A DNA stretch of 64,000 nucleotides, taken from assembly GCF_002176815.1 (NCBI RefSeq), contig NZ_CP021648.1, positions 1,496,001 through 1,560,000 on the forward strand. Reading direction: 5' to 3'. Positions 18,714 to 25,708 of this stretch are shown piece after piece. The notes under the pieces are model-generated. The model was not told the origin of the DNA, ran no database searches, and saw only the letters and a program-made list of their open reading frames with translations. The translations under genes and the position numbers were made by a program. The DNA comes from Acidovorax sp. T1 (GTDB lineage Bacteria; Pseudomonadota; Gammaproteobacteria; Burkholderiales; Burkholderiaceae_C). Within the stretch, counting starts at the first letter, position 1. Every line of letters starts with the position of its first letter.

Positions 18714-20174
18714 ATGTCCAACCTCACCCCCGTCATCAAATCCATCCAGGACATCATGCGCCAGGACAGCGGCGTCGATGGCGACGCCCAGCGCATCAGC
18801 CAACTCACCTGGCTGCTGTTTTTGAAAGTATTTGACGCGCTCGAAGAAGAGCTCGAACTCACGCGCGACCACTACCAAAGCCCCATCCCCGAGGCCATGC
18901 GCTGGCGTGCCTGGGCCGCCAACCCCGAAGGCATCACCGGCGATGCACTGCTCGATTTTGTCGATAACCAGCTCTTTGCCACCCTCAAAAGCCTCAGCGC
19001 CGACCCCGCGCGCAACCCGCGCGGCTACGTCGTGCGCGGCGTGTTTGAAGACGCCTACAACTACATGAAAAGCGGCCACCTGCTGCGCCAGGTGGTCAAC
19101 AAACTGGGCGCCATCGACTTCAACCGCCAGTCTGAACGCCACCAGTTCAACGACCTCTACGAAAAAATCCTCAAAGACTTGCAAAGCGCCGGCAACGCGG
19201 GCGAGTTCTACACCCCCCGCGCCGTCACCCAGTTCATGGTGGACATGGTCAACCCCCAGCTCGGCGAGGTGGTGCTCGACCCGGCCACGGGCACCGGCGG
19301 CTTCCTGGTGTGCGCCATCGAGCACCTGCGCAAACAGGTGCACAACACCGAACAAGAAACCGTGCTGCAAAACAGCATTCGCGGCGTCGAGAAAAAGCAG
19401 ATGCCCCACATGCTCTGCGTCACCAACCTGCTGCTGCACGGCATCGAGGTGCCCAGCCACATCCGCCACGACAACACCCTGGTGCGCCCCCTGCGCGACT
19501 ACACCGCCGCCGACCGCGTGGACGTGGTGCTCACCAACCCGCCCTTTGGCGGCGTGGAAGAGCCCGGCATCGAACAAGGCTACCCCGCCGACGTGCGCAC
19601 CAAAGAGACCGCCGACCTCTTCCTCGTGCTCATCAAGCACATCCTCAAAACCAACGGCCGCGCCGCCCTGGTGCTGCCCGACGGCACCCTGTTTGGCGAG
19701 GGCGTCAAAAGCCGCATCAAAGAGCAACTGCTGGCGGAATGCAACCTGCACACCATCGTGCGCCTGCCCAACGGCGTGTTTGCGCCCTACACCGGCATCA
19801 AAACCAACCTGCTGTTCTTCACCAAGGGCCAGCCCACGCAGCACGTTTGGTACTACGAACACCCCTACCCGCCGGGCGTCAAAAACTACAACAAGACCAA
19901 ACCCATCCGCATCGAAGAATTCGACGCCGAAAAAGCCTGGTGGGGCACCGAGGCCGATGGCTTTGCCGCCCGCGTAGAAAACGAGCGCGCCTGGCGGGTC
20001 AATCTGGAGCAAATCAAGGCCGCCAACTGGAACCTCGACCAGAAGAACCCCCACGTCGGCGAACAAACCAGCCACGACCCCGACGAACTGCTGGCCCAGC
20101 ACGCCCGCCTGCAGGCCGAGGCCCAGGCGCTGCGCGACGAACTCAAGGGCATCCTGGCGCAGTCGCTGGGTTGA
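18714..20174 (+). CDS. hsdM: Type I restriction-modification methyltransferase HsdM
   Basis: This 486-residue N6-adenine methyltransferase has an N-terminal helical HsdM_N domain (MSNLTPVIKSIQDIMRQDSG onward), the SAM-binding DPATGTGGFL near residue 190, and the catalytic NPPFGG near residue 276. HsdM needs an HsdS partner for target recognition; here hsdS is disrupted, so methylation by this complex is probably lost. The gene ends five bases before the mqsR operator candidate. Confidence 0.96.
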   Translation: MSNLTPVIKSIQDIMRQDSGVDGDAQRISQLTWLLFLKVFDALEEELELTRDHYQSPIPEAMRWRAWAANPEGITGDALLDFVDNQLFATLKSLSADPARNPRGYVVRGVFEDAYNYMKSGHLLRQVVNKLGAIDFNRQSERHQFNDLYEKILKDLQSAGNAGEFYTPRAVTQFMVDMVNPQLGEVVLDPATGTGGFLVCAIEHLRKQVHNTEQETVLQNSIRGVEKKQMPHMLCVTNLLLHGIEVPSHIRHDNTLVRPLRDYTAADRVDVVLTNPPFGGVEEPGIEQGYPADVRTKETADLFLVLIKHILKTNGRAALVLPDGTLFGEGVKSRIKEQLLAECNLHTIVRLPNGVFAPYTGIKTNLLFFTKGQPTQHVWYYEHPYPPGVKNYNKTKPIRIEEFDAEKAWWGTEADGFAARVENERAWRVNLEQIKAANWNLDQKNPHVGEQTSHDPDELLAQHARLQAEAQALRDELKGILAQSLG

Positions 20175-20178
20175 AAAT

Positions 20179-20191
20179 AACCAAGTAGGTT
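20179..20191. promoter_or_regulatory. Candidate MqsA operator
   Basis: AACC-AAGTA-GGTT is an inverted repeat 7 bp upstream of the mqsR start. E. coli MqsA binds AACCT-N-AGGTT-type palindromes, so it fits the antitoxin's known site. It overlaps the likely ribosome-binding region. Confidence 0.6.
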
Positions 20192-20198
20192 AAAATTC

Positions 20199-20501
20199 AT
20201 GGGAAAGAGCACACCGCATTGCAAGCTAACCGTCGTTCAGGGTTTGGTTCAGGCCGGTGCCGTGCGTGCCACGGGTAGCGCATTTGTCGGTGCGCGTGAA
20301 CTGGGCATCAACGACCTTGCGGGCATGTGCGCCGTGGTCATGTCGCTGACCAGTGCCGACTTTTACAAAAGCATGACGACCCATGCAGACCACCGAATCT
20401 GGCAAGACGTGTACCGCGCACGCACGGCCTGGGGCCAGGCGGTGTATCTGAAACTGACCGTCATTGACGATGTATTGATTGTTTGCTTCAAGGAGCTCTG
20501 A
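20199..20501 (+). CDS. mqsR: MqsR family mRNA interferase toxin
   Basis: This 100-residue RelE-fold toxin cleaves mRNA at GC-containing sites in the E. coli homologue. Colinear similarity runs the full length: MGKSTPHCKL, LAGMCAVVMSL, SADFYKSMTTHADHRIWQDV, and YLKLTVIDDVLIVCFKEL, which is nearly the E. coli ending. The stop is one base ahead of the antitoxin ATG, and the antitoxin Shine-Dalgarno lies inside the toxin's last codons, so the two are translationally coupled with toxin first, as in E. coli. Confidence 0.94.
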   Translation: MGKSTPHCKLTVVQGLVQAGAVRATGSAFVGARELGINDLAGMCAVVMSLTSADFYKSMTTHADHRIWQDVYRARTAWGQAVYLKLTVIDDVLIVCFKEL

Positions 20502-20502
20502 C

Positions 20503-20901
20503 ATGAAATGTCCCGTGTGCGGCGCCGCCGAACTGATTCATGACACCCGTGACGAAACCTATACCTACAAAGGCGAAACCACGGTGATTCCTGCCGTCAC
20601 CGGTGATTACTGCCCCGCGTGCAGCGAGGTTTTGCTAGACCGCGAGCAGGGCGACCGCTACAGCGAACTGGTGGGCGCTTTCCAGCGCCAGGTCAACGCG
20701 GCCTTCGTCGCCCCCGGCTACATCACCGAGGTGCGCAAAAAACTCGCCCTCGACCAACGCGAAGCCGCCGAAATATTTGGCGGCGGCGTCAACGCTTTCT
20801 CGCGCTATGAAACCGGCAAAACCAAGCCCCCGCTGGCGCTGGTCAAGCTGCTGAAAGTGCTGGACCGCCACCCGGAACTGCTCGCCGAAGTGCGGTCTTG
20901 A
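20503..20901 (+). CDS. mqsA: MqsA family antitoxin
   Basis: This 132-residue antitoxin and repressor has an N-terminal zinc domain with C3, C6, C37 and C40 at the same positions as E. coli MqsA, and a C-terminal XRE helix-turn-helix (about 68-125, LALDQREAAEIFGGGVNAFS). The N-terminal part neutralises MqsR and the C-terminal part binds the palindrome upstream of the operon. Start ATG 20503 is preceded by AAGGAG. It sits between hsdM and hsdS, in the same direction. Confidence 0.94.
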   Translation: MKCPVCGAAELIHDTRDETYTYKGETTVIPAVTGDYCPACSEVLLDREQGDRYSELVGAFQRQVNAAFVAPGYITEVRKKLALDQREAAEIFGGGVNAFSRYETGKTKPPLALVKLLKVLDRHPELLAEVRS

Positions 20902-21030
20902 AGCAGTGGGGGGCCACAACACGTTTCCAATGAAAAACAGTCGTTTCTCATTTGAAAACATCCCCGTCGCTTTCCGAGCTGCTGCTCCCCCAGCAATAGC
21001 GGCGCAAGGTGCTGGCGTTTGTTTTTATGC

Positions 21031-21080
21031 AAAATCGGGCTCTAGCCCATACAGATCAAGCGCATGCTGCTATCAAATTT
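21031..21080 (-). repeat. Dispersed AGCGCTT-type repeat, copy 5, overlapping the hsdS start
   Basis: Reverse-oriented copy with a partly decayed left arm: GGGCTCTAGCCCAT, loop, CAAGCGCATGCTGCTATCAAATTT in two parts. The hsdS ATG (21064) and its first codons (MLLSNL) lie in the right arm. Confidence 0.65.
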
Positions 21081-21422
21081 AGATTTACTGGCCACCGCCC
21101 CCGGCGGCGTGGCGCGTCTGCGTGAACTCATCCTGACCCTGGCCGTGCAAGGCAAGCTGGTGCCGCAAGACCCGGCCGATGAACCGGCGGGTGTGCTGCT
21201 GCAGAAGATTCGGGCGGAGAAGGATCGGCTGATTGCCGAGGGGAAATCCAAGCGGGACAAGCCGCTGGCGGAGATTGCGGAGGAGGAAAAGCCGTTTGAA
21301 TTGCCGCAGACATGGGAGTGGGCACCGCTCGGCGAGGTAGTGGAAATAGTTCGAGGAATTACTTTTCCGGCCAATGAAAAGACCAAAGAAGAAGCGCCTG
21401 GTCGAATTGCCTGCTTGCGAAC
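21064..21422 (+). pseudogene. hsdS: Type I specificity subunit HsdS, 5' part, interrupted by IS21
   Basis: Encodes the first 119 residues of HsdS: an N-terminal conserved helix region (LARLRELILTLAVQGKLV-like, seen as RLRELILTLAVQGKLVPQ), then the start of target-recognition domain 1 (LPQTWEWAPLGEVVEIVRG). The frame breaks at 21423, where an IS21-family element begins, and would read into insertion-sequence DNA before stopping near 21543. The 7 bases TGCGAAC at 21416-21422 are the left target-site copy. Joining base 21422 to base 24035 restores one frame. Confidence 0.92.
21416..21422. repeat. Left target-site duplication of the IS21 element
   Basis: TGCGAAC, repeated at 24028-24034 directly after the right end of the element. 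Confidence 0.88.
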
Positions 21423-21488
21423 CCCGATGGCCAGGTCAAATTCCCCCACCCTTGGCCACCCCAAATTCCCCCAGGCAGGACGGTCGGA

Positions 21489-22253
21489 TTATGACGACTC
21501 GGGTGTGATGGCGATGCGTGCAGCGGCCTCCTTGAGGCGGTAGCTCTTGCCCTCGAACTCCAGCATCGCGCAGCGGTGCATGAGGCGATCCAGGATGGTG
21601 CTGGCCATGGTGGCGTCGCCGAGGTATTTGCCCCAGTCCTGCACCACGCGGTTGGACGTGATGAGAACAGCGCGGCGCAGCTTGTAGCGCTGGTGCACGA
21701 TGGCCTGTAGGACTTCAGCGGCATGCTCGCTGATGCGTCTGGCCAGGAACAGGTCATCGAGGACGAGCAGGTCCGGCGCGACCCAGTCCTTGAGCAGCTC
21801 GGTGCGCTCTGCCGTAGTGGCCAGCGCGTAACGGGCGAACTCGGTGTCGGCTTCCAGGTAACGCACGTCATAGCCCTGCAGCGTGGCCTGGTAGGCCACG
21901 GCCTTGGCCACATGGCTCTTGCCGGTGCCCGGCTTGCCGATGATCAGCGCGTTGGCCCCCTCGCCGATGAACTTCAGGGTGTGCAACTCGAAGCAGGCGC
22001 TGCGCGGCAGCTTCGGGTTGAAACGCCAGTCGAAGTCAGCCAGCGAGGGGCGCTCATCCAGACCCGAGCGCTTGAAGCGGCGCTCGGTCAGGCGAGAGCG
22101 CCGGCGGTCCAGCTCGTCTTGCAGCATGGCGGCGAAGGTCTCCAGGAAAGGCTGCTGGGCGGCCTGGGCCTGCATCACGCGGGTGGACAGGGTCTCGGCG
22201 ATGCCGGACAGGCGCAGCTCGCGCAGCGCGCGTTCGATCTCGATCATGTTCAT
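21489..22253 (-). CDS. istB: IS21 helper ATPase IstB
   Basis: This 254-residue AAA+ ATPase partners the IstA transposase and selects target DNA. It starts MNMIEIERALRELRLSG, has the Walker A motif GKPGTGKSHVA near residue 107, Walker B LLVLDDLFLA, and an arginine-rich sensor region near SNRVVQDWGKYL. Length matches the family. ATG 22253 was chosen by homology; the open frame upstream runs through a GGT microsatellite and codes only proline/threonine repeats. Confidence 0.95.
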   Translation of the reverse strand: MNMIEIERALRELRLSGIAETLSTRVMQAQAAQQPFLETFAAMLQDELDRRRSRLTERRFKRSGLDERPSLADFDWRFNPKLPRSACFELHTLKFIGEGANALIIGKPGTGKSHVAKAVAYQATLQGYDVRYLEADTEFARYALATTAERTELLKDWVAPDLLVLDDLFLARRISEHAAEVLQAIVHQRYKLRRAVLITSNRVVQDWGKYLGDATMASTILDRLMHRCAMLEFEGKSYRLKEAAARIAITPESS

Positions 22254-23883
22254 GGGCTGAACTCCCGGGTGCGTTGGTGGTGTTGTTGTTGGTGGTGGTG
22301 GTGGTGGTGGTGGTGGTGTTTGCCGTGGCGGCGGCGAGCGCGAAGAGATCGCTGTACTCCTCAGCGTCTCGGATGAGCTCATGCTGCTGCGTCAGCGCGT
22401 GGGCACCGGCGGCGGGTGCTTCGCCGCAGGTAGCCTCGATGGCCGCCATCGCCTGGGCAAAGAGGGCTTCGGTCAGCGCCAGCACGCGCTTGTAGCTGTA
22501 GACCCCTTGCTCCAGGGCCTGGGCGCAGGCGGCATTGATGCAGTGCGCCGGGTAACGGCGCATGAGTCCCACAATGCCCCAGAGCTTGCGCTGCCCGACA
22601 CGACCCTCGATGGCAAAGAGCAGCTCACACAGCCGGCTGGCGTGCTCACCAATCTCGCCGGCCTGACGCAGGATCAGGCGGGTCTCGCGAGACGGATTGA
22701 ACACCCGCTCCTCCATGGGCAGAATCACCGTGCCGGGACGCTCGGCCTTGGCGTGGGTGCGCAGCAAGGCACGGGTGTGCATGTCACGAATCTCGATGCG
22801 CTGGGCGTAGATGCGCACCAACACCTTGGAGCCGATGTTCGCCGGGCGAGCGGCGTAGCTGCTGTGATCCACCCGCACACAGCTGTCGTCGCAGACGGTG
22901 CGCACCGCCTCGTCGAAATACTGCATTCCCAGCACTGGCAGGGGTTTGAGGTGGCTGCGCTCTTCCTCGAACATGGCCTGCACCTGGCGTCGCTCGGTGC
23001 CGTGGATGCGCTTGGATGCCCAGCTCTTCTCCCAGTGCGCCAGGAACTCGTTCTGGGCCTCGATGGACTCAAAGCGCCGGCCCTTCAAGGCCGTGGCCTG
23101 GGTATGGCCGATGGCATGCTCCACCGTGCCCTTGCGGTTGGGGTCTCGCACCCGCGCCGGGTCGGCCACCACGCCGTAGTGCGCCAGGGCGGCGGCGTAC
23201 ACCGGGTTGAGATCGGGCTCGTACAGGTCGGGCTTGAGGACGCCTTCCTTCAGATTGTCCAGCACCACGTACTGGGGGCAGCCCCCGAAGTACCGCAGGG
23301 CCCGCTCGTGCAGCTCGGCCCAGATCTGCTGGCTGGACTTCCAGACCACGCACCGGAAACTGGCACGGGAATACCGCAAGGTGGCCACGAACAGGCGGGG
23401 CTTGCGGTACCGGTCGCTGCCGGGCACGCGGGTGGGCGCGCCCTCGCCGTAGTCCACCTGCATCTCCTCGCCGGGCAGGAAGGACAGGCGATCGAACTGC
23501 TCGGGCTCCTTGTGCCGCAACTTTGCACAGAAGCGTTTGACCGAGTTGTACTGGCCATCAAAGCCGTGCTGGTCGACCAGGTCCTGGTAGATGGCCGTGG
23601 CGTTTCGCTTCAGCCGCAGCTGGGCTTCGATGAACTCGCGCCAGGGTTCGCACAGGGAGGTGGCCACCGGCCCAGGAGCCGGTGGCCAGGGTGGGGGAAT
23701 TTGACCTGCCGAGCCGGTGGCCACCCCGGGGGAATTTGACTGCAGTTGCTCCAGCCAGCGCTGGTGGTAGCTCCTGACCGTCTTGCGGTCGATGCCCGTG
23801 ATGCGGGCGATCTCGCGTTGCGATGTGTTGCGCTCCAGCAGTGTCTCTATGGTGGCGCGTTGGTTGGACTTCAAGACATTCAC
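22054..23883 (-). CDS. istA: IS21 transposase IstA, with read-through into istB
   Basis: This 609-residue DDE transposase has an N-terminal helix-turn-helix (TSQREIARITGIDRKTVRSY) and a catalytic core whose acidic residues lie in EEMQVDYGEGAP, YVVLDNLKEG and KGTVEHAIG. A C-terminal domain follows. The family usually stops near the istB start, but here the frame continues 200 bp into istB in another register, after a Thr9-Asn3 run encoded by a GGT microsatellite. GTG 23883 is close to AAGGAG; TTG 23874 has better spacing. About 25 residues after the helix-turn-helix are encoded by copies of the element's terminal repeat. Confidence 0.85.
   Translation of the reverse strand: MNVLKSNQRATIETLLERNTSQREIARITGIDRKTVRSYHQRWLEQLQSNSPGVATGSAGQIPPPWPPAPGPVATSLCEPWREFIEAQLRLKRNATAIYQDLVDQHGFDGQYNSVKRFCAKLRHKEPEQFDRLSFLPGEEMQVDYGEGAPTRVPGSDRYRKPRLFVATLRYSRASFRCVVWKSSQQIWAELHERALRYFGGCPQYVVLDNLKEGVLKPDLYEPDLNPVYAAALAHYGVVADPARVRDPNRKGTVEHAIGHTQATALKGRRFESIEAQNEFLAHWEKSWASKRIHGTERRQVQAMFEEERSHLKPLPVLGMQYFDEAVRTVCDDSCVRVDHSSYAARPANIGSKVLVRIYAQRIEIRDMHTRALLRTHAKAERPGTVILPMEERVFNPSRETRLILRQAGEIGEHASRLCELLFAIEGRVGQRKLWGIVGLMRRYPAHCINAACAQALEQGVYSYKRVLALTEALFAQAMAAIEATCGEAPAAGAHALTQQHELIRDAEEYSDLFALAAATANTTTTTTTTTNNNTTNAPGSSAHEHDRDRTRAARAAPVRHRRDPVHPRDAGPGRPAAFPGDLRRHAARRAGPPALSPDRAPLQALGSG
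22275..22317. repeat. GGT trinucleotide microsatellite in the IS21 element
   Basis: Nine uninterrupted GGT units at 22291-22317, preceded by mixed TGG/GTT units. They encode threonine and asparagine runs at the istA end. Changes in copy number would not shift the frame. Confidence 0.9.
23681..23740. repeat. Two internal copies of the IS21 terminal unit inside istA
   Basis: Units at 23681-23705 and 23716-23740 both start GGTGGCCA and end GGGGGAATTTGAC, as do the units at the two IS ends. They encode the low-complexity segment SNSPGVATGSAGQIPPPWPP of IstA. Confidence 0.8.
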
Positions 23884-24027
23884 TCCTTGGCCTTCCCTCG
23901 GGGAAGACTGGATCAATGTCCTGCCAACAGGTGCCGACGACGCCGGCGTTAAACCCCTATCCCCGATCAGTTCAGGTGGGGGAGTTTGAGGTGGCCATAG
24001 ACGGGGGAATTTGGGTGGCCATCAGGG

Positions 24028-24034
24028 TGCGAAC
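24028..24034. repeat. Right target-site duplication of the IS21 element
   Basis: TGCGAAC, identical to 21416-21422. Confidence 0.88.
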
Positions 24035-25391
24035 AGCGAACGTTCAAGAGCAGATTGAATGGGATGACCTGTTGTTCATCGCTGAATCGTTTGTTGGCCG
24101 AGAAGACCAAAAGCTTCAATTGCATGACATCGTTATGTCGATGGCGAACAGTCGTGAGTTGGTCGGCAAAGTGGCATTGGTGAAGCAAATTCCGCATTCC
24201 CAGGCAACTTTCGGCGGTTTTCTTGGGGTGTTGCGCCCATGGCAGCTGGAGCCACGTTTTGTCATGGCCTTATTGCGCACACCGTATGCGCGTTCGACGT
24301 TAATCGACAGTGCAAGCCAAACAACCAACATTGCCAACGTTTCGCTTGGTAAGTTGCGGCCTCTCGCTTTTCCAGTCCCACCCCTCGCCGAACAATCCCG
24401 CATCGTCACCCGCGTCGAAGAACTCATGCGCCTGTGCGATGCGTTACAGGCCAAGGGCCAGCTGCAGGCCACGCAACACGCCCAACTGGTCAGCACCCTG
24501 CTGGGCACGCTCACCGCCAGCGCCACGCCCGAAGAGCTGGCCGAAAACTGGCAGCGCGTGGCCCAGCACTTTGACCTGCTGCTGGACCGCCCAGAAGCCA
24601 TCGACGCCCTGGAGCAAACCCTGCTGCAACTGGCCGTGCGCGGCCTGCTCGTGCCCCAAGACCCCACCGACGAACCCGCCAGCATCCTGCTGGCCCGCAT
24701 GTGCACCGAAAAAGACCGCCTCATCGCCATCGGCCAGATCAAACGCGACAAACCCCTGCCGCCCATCACCGACGAGGAAAAGCCGTTTGAGTTGCCGGTG
24801 GGGTGGGAGTGGGTGAGGTGGGCCAACATTGCAATGAAGATTGGTGACATCGATCACAAGATGCCGTCTGAAGCTAAAGACGGGGTGCCCTACGTTTCGC
24901 CTCGAGATTTTTATGGCACGAATGACATTGACTTTGACGGCGCAAAGAGAATCGCATACAGCGACTACGTTGAGCTGGCTTCAAAAATTCGGCCAGAGGT
25001 TGGTGACCTGATTTACCCCCGATACGGAACTATCGGCGTTGTCCGGAAGGTAACTACTGATCGTGAATTTCTTGCCTCTTACTCTTGTGCGGTCATCAAA
25101 GTCCTACGCGGTTTTATAGAGCCTGACTACCAGTACCTGTTCTCTGTCTCCGGATGCGCAAAGGCGCAGGCGGCTAGCGCGACAAATAAGACTACGCAGC
25201 CAAATGTGGGCTTAAAGAGCATCCAAGAATATTTGGTGCCCCTCCCACCCCTCGCCGAACAATCCCGCATCGTCACCCGCGTCACCGCCCTGCGCCGCCT
25301 GTGCGCCGACCTGCGCCAGCGTCTGGCCGAGCGCGAGGCAGTGCAGGCCCGTCTGGCCGAGGCACTGGTGCACGAGGTGTCTTCGGTGTAA
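24035..25391 (+). pseudogene. hsdS: Type I specificity subunit HsdS, 3' part
   Basis: Encodes residues 120-571 of the interrupted HsdS: the rest of recognition domain 1 (ANVQEQIEWDDLLFIAESFV...), the central conserved helices (PPLAEQSRIVTRVEELMRL), domain 2, and the C-terminal conserved helices, where PPLAEQSRIVTRV recurs. The two halves, QGKLVPQDPADEPA and RGLLVPQDPTDEPA, also repeat, as expected of a two-domain HsdS. An open frame enters this part from inside the IS end (from 23823), so a truncated product is possible but would lack domain 1. A terminator follows. Confidence 0.9.
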
Positions 25392-25400
25392 GGCAGCAAG

Positions 25401-25435
25401 AAAAAACCCGCCACGCCACCAGGCGTGCGGGTTTT
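25401..25435. terminator. Terminator downstream of hsdS
   Basis: A-run, CCCGC-C-ACGCC, ACCA loop, GGCGTGCGGG, TTTT: a stem with one bulged C. A- and T-rich flanks allow use on both strands, so it may also serve the tRNA-Arg gene read leftward. Confidence 0.8.
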
Positions 25436-25471
25436 GCGGTGTGTGGAGGCTGGCTGAAGCGCCGATTTTTT

Positions 25472-25548
25472 TGGCCTGCCCGGAGGGACTCGAACCCCCG
25501 ACCTATAGCTTAGAAGGCTATTGCTCTATCCAGTTGAGCTACGGGCAG
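25472..25548 (-). tRNA. tRNA-Arg (TCT)
   Basis: A 77-nt gene with encoded CCA. The acceptor CTGCCCG pairs with CGGGCAG, the anticodon loop CTTCTAA gives TCT, and the T arm is GGGGG-TTCGAGT-CCCTC. Confidence 0.96.
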
Positions 25549-25708
25549 ATGGATGTGGTGCTGGGCGCCTGGGCAGCGCTCTGAGGGGGTGAATCATACC
25601 CGGCGCGGCGCCTGCTTTAAGCGCGGGGCCGCGCACATGGCCGGAGGGCGGTGATTGCAGTTATAACGATGCATCCATCCACCGCTGGCGACTTTCGCCC
25701 CATCAGCC

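Larger units (their letters stand above)
21423..24027 (-). mobile_element. IS21-family insertion sequence, complete
   Basis: A 2605-bp element inserted in hsdS, with terminal inverted ends beginning CCCGATGGCCA at the left and CCCTGATGGCCA (reverse complement) at the right. Each end carries two copies of a unit with TGGCCA and AAATTCCCCC. It encodes istA and istB on the minus strand and is flanked by a 7-bp direct repeat. Both genes are full length, so it looks intact and recent. Reconstruction of the hsdS frame fixes the boundaries to within the duplication. Confidence 0.93.

Noticed and set aside
22275..22317. Phase-variable microsatellite
   Set aside because: The unit is a trinucleotide, so copy changes keep the frame; phase variation by slippage is not expected.
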